From: Dichetophora obliterata
Lineage: Eukaryota; Arthropoda; Insecta; Diptera; Sciomyzidae
Direction of reading: 5' to 3'
Assembly: GCA_963920525.1 (NCBI GenBank)
Contig: OY986436.1
Span: 83,506,339 to 83,570,338 of the forward strand
Length of the DNA stretch: 64,000 nt
Made by a program: the position numbers and the translations under genes
Shown here: positions 58,086 to 64,000 of the stretch, in pieces
How the letters are laid out: every line of letters begins with the position of its first letter
How positions within the stretch are numbered: the first letter of the stretch is position 1
Notes under the pieces: model-generated
Database searches by the model: none
Told to the model about the DNA's origin: nothing
What the model saw: the letters and a program-made list of their open reading frames with translations, nothing else

Positions 58086-58133
58086 TTTAAATCTGTTATA
58101 TTTTATGTTATATTTAAATTTTTTATAAATTAT

Positions 58134-59320
58134 GAATTAAGATTGTGAGCTTTAGATCAAGTGAGTTTTCAAGAAGGCAACAACAACAACAACAACCCTG
58201 TATAGAGTCAATCACTTAGCTGACTAGACAGTCTGTTTCGGAAATCGCTACATATTCCTATTCAGTAGTCTTTGAGTGATTAAGCTGTGATCAACTAGCA
58301 TATGAATGTGCAGATCCTCTAATTCATTGTATTTGTGTATGGCTGCGTGTTATTTTCATATATATACAATAGGCCAGAGTGGAAATGGGAATTATAGACA
58401 AATAAATGCATACATTTTGATAAATTACATCAAATGAACATTTTACGTTTACATATAGAATTATAAAAATACGTAATCACTAAAAACATAAAATATTAAA
58501 TTATTAATGTTATGGTCACGATAATCACTAATAAAATTCAGCTGTTCAGTTGAATTCAATTGCAGCGGCTAGGTAGGAATATATTGTACAGTTCGCTTCA
58601 ACTCTTTTAGGATGTCGTCAAGCATTATTTTTTTTTTATAACAAAATGCTTTACAAGCCATGTTTAGCGACTTCAGTTAAAAATGACTGGTATCACTTCA
58701 CAACCTCACCGTTGAAATGATGCGAGTCGACCTCAAACAGAATCAAAAATAATTTCTAAAAATAGTCGGATTAATTTTTCTTGATTACTTTATATTCTTT
58801 TTGATTATTTTTGTAATTCTAAGTAGTCGTAATTATTTTTTGATTATAAGTAACCGTTATCAATTATTTATCAAAAACATCTCCGTCAAGGATTATATTG
58901 TGATTACAATTATTTTAAAAATATAATAATACAATGTAATTGTTTATCGACGTAATCGCAATTTAACAGCTATGTTTAATATATTGTTTTTTGTATAAAT
59001 ATCAAACCTTTAAAATTAATGTAATAAGATGGCAACCCTTGGTGGAGTCGATGGCGGTGATCTATAAATAGCCTACTGCTTTGAAATGTCATATGATTAG
59101 CAGCAATACAATTCAAAAGAATGAATTCCAAAATTTGCGAAGCCATATACAAATTTAAACACTGAGTTGATCACAGCTTAATCACTCAAAGACTACTGAA
59201 GAGGAAAATGTAGCGATTTCCGAAACAGACTGTCTAGTCAGCTAAGTGATTGACTCTATACAGAGCTGTTGTTGTCGCCTTCTTAAAAACTTACTTGATC
59301 TAAAGCTCGCAATTTAATTC
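58134..59320. mobile_element. Foldback element with ~165-base arms
   Basis: The left arm (58134-58301) and right arm (59164-59320) are inverted copies at high identity, for example GAGCTTTAGATCAAGT, CTGACTAGACAGTCTGTTTC and AGTCTTTGAGTGATTAAGCT. The left arm holds a longer CAACAACAACAA run than the right. The centre (58302-59163) contains CGTAATCGCAATTTAACAGCT, also found near 4746. There is no coding capacity and no certain target duplication. Confidence 0.75.
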
Positions 59321-59339
59321 AAAAATTGAAGGCATTGGC

Positions 59340-59620
59340 TAGAGATAATTAAAAAATGGTTGAGGCAAGTAAAGGACAATATATTAAAATTATTTTTTAA
59401 TTACTGAATTAAATAATTACTAAACTACCTTATTATTTAAGTACCCAATTAAACTGCAATGGAAATTTTAGTAACATAACTCCAGTGACGTAACGCCAGA
59501 TCAATAATCCTAATAAAAAAACCATTGAATATTTTTAAATTTGGTCACAAAAAGTCTTGCCCAATTCAGAGAGTTTTGCATATTTTGTAATCAAAGTCAG
59601 AAATCACTTCCGTTTTTTGT
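59340..59620 (+). repeat. Dispersed repeat, partner of 44985-45290
   Basis: Contains TGGTTGAGGCAAG, ACCCAATTAAACTGCAATGG, GTAACGCCAGATC and CCCAATTCAGAGAGTTTTGC, the complements of blocks at 45 kb in matching order. Confidence 0.65.
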
Positions 59621-60527
59621 AACGTAATAAACTGCTACTTAATTACTAATTACGTTTTTACGTAACGTCAGTTTGGAAAGGCCCATATATCAATATTGCC
59701 ATTAATTGTTCCCTCATCAATTAGTTATCTGCTTTTTAAACCACACGTACAGCTGCCTGCCAAATCAAATACTATTTCGAAAATTTTGAAGCTTTTCGGT
59801 TTCGAAACTTGCTATGCACTTTCCCTTTCTCCTCTGCTACATAAAACTTCAGGCCAGGTCTTTGATTAAAGTCAGTAACGCAATATGTCTCGTTGTCCAT
59901 GACAAAGCATGAAAATGTTGCCAAAAAGTCACTGAATAACTTACGAACGCGAGTTTGGCAAAACAGCTCCTTAACAGCATCTCTATTCATATTAAAAAAT
60001 GAAAGAAAAATGCATTTTTATGTTTGAAATGGCACAAATATATGAAAAATATGGAAGAGTCATCTGAGCCACTAGTTAATTTAACATATATATAAATACA
60101 TATCGGAAGTTCTTACGATATTTGTTGACGGTTTTAAAGAAAAATGAGTAAAAAAAAAAATTTCAGTACAGTACAGTAAAAGTATTTGTACAATTTTTAT
60201 AAAAAAGCCCGTTTTTACTCATTTTCCACATCAAATGGCAACTTTGCCGCTTTATTGCCACAGGAAAATAAGGTATAAATAAATTTGAATTGTTGGATTT
60301 TAAAAAATCCATCTGACGTTCTTAAGATTTTTTCTTACCATTATAAAAAATCAGCCCTACTATGAATTCAAATTTAAAAAAAAAAATGCATTTAAAATTT
60401 TTATTTTTTGGAGGCAACATTATTCATAGAATTGGTTTTAGCGTTAGTTAAGGTCAGTGGTTCACAGCGTCGGTAAAACTTTCAACACAATCACAACATT
60501 TTTAGTATAAAATAGAGATATCTTGGT
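59621..60527. other. No gene seen
   Basis: AT-rich DNA. A 72-codon minus-strand frame at 59772-59990 (MNRDAVKELFCQTRVRKLF...) has a normal residue mix but no domain I recognise. Confidence 0.3.
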
Positions 60528-60670
60528 ATGTTGGAAATGACTATAACTTACACAAAAGTTGTTGAAATTATAAAGTTATTTAATAGAAGTATGCCACTGA
60601 GAACGATTTATAGATTAAGAGAAAAATTCAACTTTTTAGTTGAACTAAATTCCCTGCTAGCATCGCATAA
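60528..60670 (+). pseudogene. Possible mariner helix-turn-helix remnant
   Basis: The frame MLEMTITYTKVVEIIKLFN followed by PLRTIYRLREKFNF resembles the N-terminal DNA-binding half of a mariner transposase (compare KKTIYRLYERF at 56.4 kb). It runs straight into a tandem duplication. No catalytic domain is present, so the call is tentative. Confidence 0.25.
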
Positions 60671-60884
60671 GTTCGATACAATCGCTTTAAAGGTAAATCT
60701 AAAGGTAAATTTAAAGGTAAAGTGGCTTTACCATATTAAATAGAAATGCCAATTCAGTATTGTATGTTTTTAAGTCAGTTCGATACAATCGCTTTAAAGG
60801 TAAATCTAAAGGTAAATTTAAAGGTAAAGTGGTTTTACCATATTAAATAGAAATGCCAATTCAGTATTGTATGTTTTTAAGTTC
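60671..60884 (+). repeat. 107-base tandem duplication
   Basis: Two adjacent copies starting GTTCGATACAATCGCTTTAA, at 60671 and 60778, differ at only about one base (GTGGCTTT against GTGGTTTT). Each contains three near-copies of the 12-base unit TCTAAAGGTAAA. The near identity means the duplication is recent compared with nearby repeats. Confidence 0.95.
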
Positions 60885-62195
60885 CAAATTGCCCGCCAGT
60901 ATCGAAAGTATCAATTGGCCCATTCACGTTAGCTACTTCAATAGTTCTATACGCACTAGCTACTTTTTTGACCAAAGGTAATGCATAAAAGGGTTAGTTC
61001 AATCAACTTCCATCTCGATTGTTTCTTGTTTATTTTTTTTAACGTCTTGACTGGCTCATAAAATGTATTCTGACTAGCTCATACTTCGAAGTGACTTATT
61101 CGAGAAAACATGACATATAAAGCTTTTCAGTTTCGTTGAGCAACATAAATAAAATATCGTTATGAAAAGGTATATATATATTGTATAAAGAATATCAGTC
61201 TCTCTGCCTTGTTTTTTTTTTGTGATATCAAATTTGTGATATCGACTAGCGAAAAAGCTAGCTCTTCATGACTAGTGATGAAACTAGGGAATGGGTGTGT
61301 AAAAAAAAGCAATTGACCTCTGCCTATGGCATGCTCGAGTAAAATTCGCCAATTGAATACAAAGAAGGTAGATTGTAGTGGAACTAGTACTGGCTACCAA
61401 GGGGCTAGTGAAATCACTAGTTTTGTACTAGTGCCATTAACTGCAGGGTACGCCTTACAGCTAAAGTAAATATAGACTTTTCCTAACAATATCTTGGCAA
61501 CTCTCCATTACGCTGATACGATGCCACTCTCTATTTTTACCCATAGTGTCCTGTGTGAAGGGTATTCGAATTTGAAGGTACACTCGATATAGTGTTTGTT
61601 TGTTATCTGGTTGTCTAAATTTTGGAGGTATAAATTGTAGTGTTTACGTTTTTCTTAAATTTGTTGAATTCTTCGCATATGCATTTTCTTGTTTTTGAAA
61701 AATGTATACTTGAATGAAAAAATGAAAATAAGGTTTGTATATCTGGCACAAAAGTGGTACCGAAGATATATTTTCTCAATTTGTATCTATTTAAAACACC
61801 AGGATTTTGCTATTTCGATTTAAAAAAAATACTTTCTAGCATGAAATTTATTATTTCGTTAAGACATCTAACCTCAGCATTGACAAAAATGCTAAAATTT
61901 TAAATTTCTGAGCTTGCCATTCGATGGGTCTACATTGACTTAACAATAGTAGTTAAGAAGTATTTTAAAGAAATAATAACCATAAACAACAAGTATATAT
62001 ATTATAAGAGGTTTAACTCATTGATATTAGCCATCCATCGACAGAACTGAATATTTTGATGGGACGTTTATTTTATACTCCTTCACATTAATTGTTGACA
62101 TTTTGTGTTCTATATTTCTGATCATTTTGGCTTACAAGGGAGCAAAAAGATCGGTATTGTTGAAATATACTTGCCTGTTTCTTGCTATTTGAATA
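60885..62195. other. No gene seen
   Basis: AT-rich DNA. ACTAG-containing strings recur between 61230 and 61440 (GACTAGCGAAAAAGCTAGC, ATGACTAGTGATGAAACTAG, AGTGAAATCACTAG). No terminal repeats were established. Confidence 0.35.
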
Positions 62196-62715
62196 TCTGA
62201 AGAAATATTGCAAATTTTATGAATGAAAATAAAATTTGAGAGCTTCTTATTTGCTTGTACATGGTTGCCGAATTTATTTTGTTTCTAGCTGGACATTTTT
62301 GTTGTGATTTTGTCGTAGTTATATTTTGGTTTCTGTTGCAGAGAAAGATTTTTAGATATTTTATTAGCTGAATAGAAAGACAGAATTCTGATTCGGCTAA
62401 TGAAATAATTATTGGATAATAAAAAAATGTAGCATTGAAATAGAATTGGTTTAGCAGTATTTTATAAATTTAAAATAAAACAAAGAAATATCGTAGATTT
62501 TATGAATGAGAATAAAAATTCTATTTGATACATATTGTTCAGCTTATTATTTATATGTTTGCGTGTTTTTTTTCGTTCATCTTCTTGTAGTTGCCGAATT
62601 TAGTTTGTATAGCTGGAAATTTTCCTAGTAGCAATATTTTGGTTGCTACTTTGGATACACAAGCATAATTTTTAGATACTTCGGCATAATTCGGCTAATG
62701 AAATAACTATTGCTT
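62196..62715 (+). repeat. Two diverged direct copies of ~230 bases
   Basis: The segments 62196-62415 and 62483-62715 share GAAATATTGCAAATTTTATG / GAAATATCGTAGATTTTATG, GTTGCCGAATTTA, TATTTTGGTT and ATTCGGCTAATGAAATAA in the same order. They are about 285 bases apart and look like a degenerate tandem repeat. Confidence 0.6.
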
Positions 62716-63285
62716 AGTCAGGACTTGAAAAAATATTTGTTCATTAACGGAACAAAGTAATGCATTTAAAAAATGTTTCCTCTGATTTATTTGTTATATA
62801 AAAGAAAATGCATACAAATAAAACTACACAGAGAAAACAACATTTTCAAAAGTAGCAGAAACGTGCCACTTTTAAAAACGTTTAACCCAGATTTTGCACT
62901 TCTAACGTTTATTTTAATTTTAAGAACGAACACTTTAAAATGAAATAGTAAAACGTTGATATTAATTTTAAAAACGAAAATTTTAAAACTACATTCTAAA
63001 ATGTTCGTTTGAATTGCTACGTGAAGGTTTAGGAAAAAGGAAAATGTTGCCACACCCCCTTTTACCGCCCATAAATCAATAAAAATGCCATAGTTAAGAT
63101 GGTTTTTGTCGTATTAAACTAAAATTTGGTAATTAAGTTCGTATGAAAACTATCGGTGACTATGCTAAAAAAAGGCGTGGTCCCACTATAGCTACTTTTA
63201 AGAAAAGATCAAAATACTTCGGAACTACTGGTCCGATTGAGCTAAAACTTTGGCAATGAATTTGTTTCGAGTACGAGATAGTTTC
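62716..63285. other. No gene seen
   Basis: Spacer leading into the array. CGTTTTTAAAATT-type strings recur near 62870-63000. Confidence 0.35.
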
Positions 63286-64000
63286 AGAACAAGAATGCCA
63301 CCACCCCCTTTCACCACCCAAAACTATAAAAAATTTGCGATATCGAATAGCTTGGGAGTTATGGGTCGCACAGCCTCGAAATCGGGTATTCGACCATAAT
63401 TTACACTTTTCGTTTCACTGATGACATTTTATAGGAGTTAACAAGGATTAGTGGCACCTCCCATACAACCAAAATTTGCGATATCGAATAGCAAATTTAC
63501 ACATGCAGTTTAATTGGCAACATTATATGGGCATTGGACAAGGGGTAGTGGCACCTCATACAACTCAATTTTGCGACTTCGAATAGCTATGGGGTAATAC
63601 TGCCGTCCTAAGAAAGAAAGTCACAAAGACCAAAATTCCAAAATGTAGAAAGGAGCAGATTCGGAACTGTGAATTAGCTTCTAATTTTTGTGTTAAGCAA
63701 AGACTACACATTTTCAACTCCAAATGACTGAAAAATTTAAGTAAAGTGGTCACTTCTAGTGTGTTTCTTAGAAAGATAAAAAACGTAAAAGCTAAATATC
63801 TCAAAACTACTCAAATGTAGATATGACTTTTTTACTTAAGAGGGTAGTATAGGTCGCACAGCTATGGAATTCAGTATTCGACATCAATTTACACATGCAG
63901 ACTCATTGATAACATTTTATGGGTGTAGTGCAAGGGAAAGTGGCACCTCCCATACAGCCCAAATTTGTGCTATCAAATAGCTTTGGAGTAATAGGTCTCA
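63286..64000 (+). repeat. Rearranged satellite-like array, ~141-base unit
   Basis: Recurring blocks are AAATTTGCGATATCGAATAG (63331, 63472, diverged at about 63566 and 63961), GTCGCACAGC (63366, 63853), TTACACATGCAG (about 63492, 63890) and AGTGGCACCTC (63450, 63549, 63940). The first two full units are 141 bases apart; the next is shortened, and an unrelated piece lies at about 63600-63830. The array continues past the window end. Confidence 0.7.

Overview
The window looks like AT-rich intergenic or heterochromatic DNA from an insect, most likely a fly (Diptera). The reasons are the strong AT bias, the very short GT-AG introns (about 65 bases), and the dense mixture of decayed Tc1/mariner, hAT, TTAA-flanked and CACTA/Mirage/Chapaev-like DNA transposons with a little non-LTR and LTR retrotransposon debris. 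I found no host gene that I can name with confidence, no rRNA or functional tRNA gene, no CRISPR array and no bacterial-style operon. Almost every protein signal is a transposon remnant, and most carry stops or frameshifts.

Layout. 1-1.8 kb: unrecognised DNA with a tRNA-like SINE head. 1.8-6.15 kb: a composite inverted-repeat structure. Two oppositely oriented arrays of a 21-base near-palindromic unit flank a decayed zinc-finger ORF with a frame-preserving intron, and a 2.1-kb long-terminal-inverted-repeat transposon that itself holds a solo LTR with a perfect 5-base target duplication. 6.8-9.6 kb: two non-LTR retrotransposon remnants (RNase H end, then an APE-type endonuclease). 10.9-12.3 kb: a TAA-flanked element with (GGCA)n-bearing ends. 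12.8-14.4 kb: a Tc1-like element with terminal repeats of more than 100 bases. 17.4-19.3 kb: a second, truncated copy of the long-inverted-repeat family with a 212-base MITE at its broken end. 20.4-24.7 kb: a hAT-like MITE, a 1.66-kb CAC...GTG element with a TACA duplication, a hAT transposase tail and a TTAA-flanked MITE. 26.5-31.9 kb: a Tc1-like element (minus strand), a second CAC...GTG element and a DD41D mariner. 32-41 kb: mostly featureless DNA with hairpins and dispersed repeats. 41.4-47.5 kb: a Tc1-like element inside an unidentified minus-strand reading frame, a hAT C-terminal domain, and a large decayed transposon-like gene whose C-terminal motif recurs inside the 2.3-4.4 kb element. 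48-54 kb: minor fragments, a GATAGT-type microsatellite, and a 1.97-kb non-autonomous hAT element with a perfect 8-base duplication. 54.5-64 kb: palindromic repeats, a mariner with a nearly intact DD41D transposase, a 1.2-kb foldback element, a 107-base tandem duplication and a satellite-like array running off the end.

How the parts relate. There is no pathway here; the window is a stratified transposon graveyard. Nesting gives relative ages: the solo LTR is younger than the long-inverted-repeat element, which appears younger than the 21-base array it abuts; the 41.6-kb Tc1 element is younger than the reading frame it splits. The parts most worth follow-up are the 1.8-6.15 kb composite element, the protein family shared between 3.5 kb and 46-47.5 kb, and the two DD41D mariners. 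Superfamily names rest on motifs, end sequences and target duplications read by eye; no database search was run.
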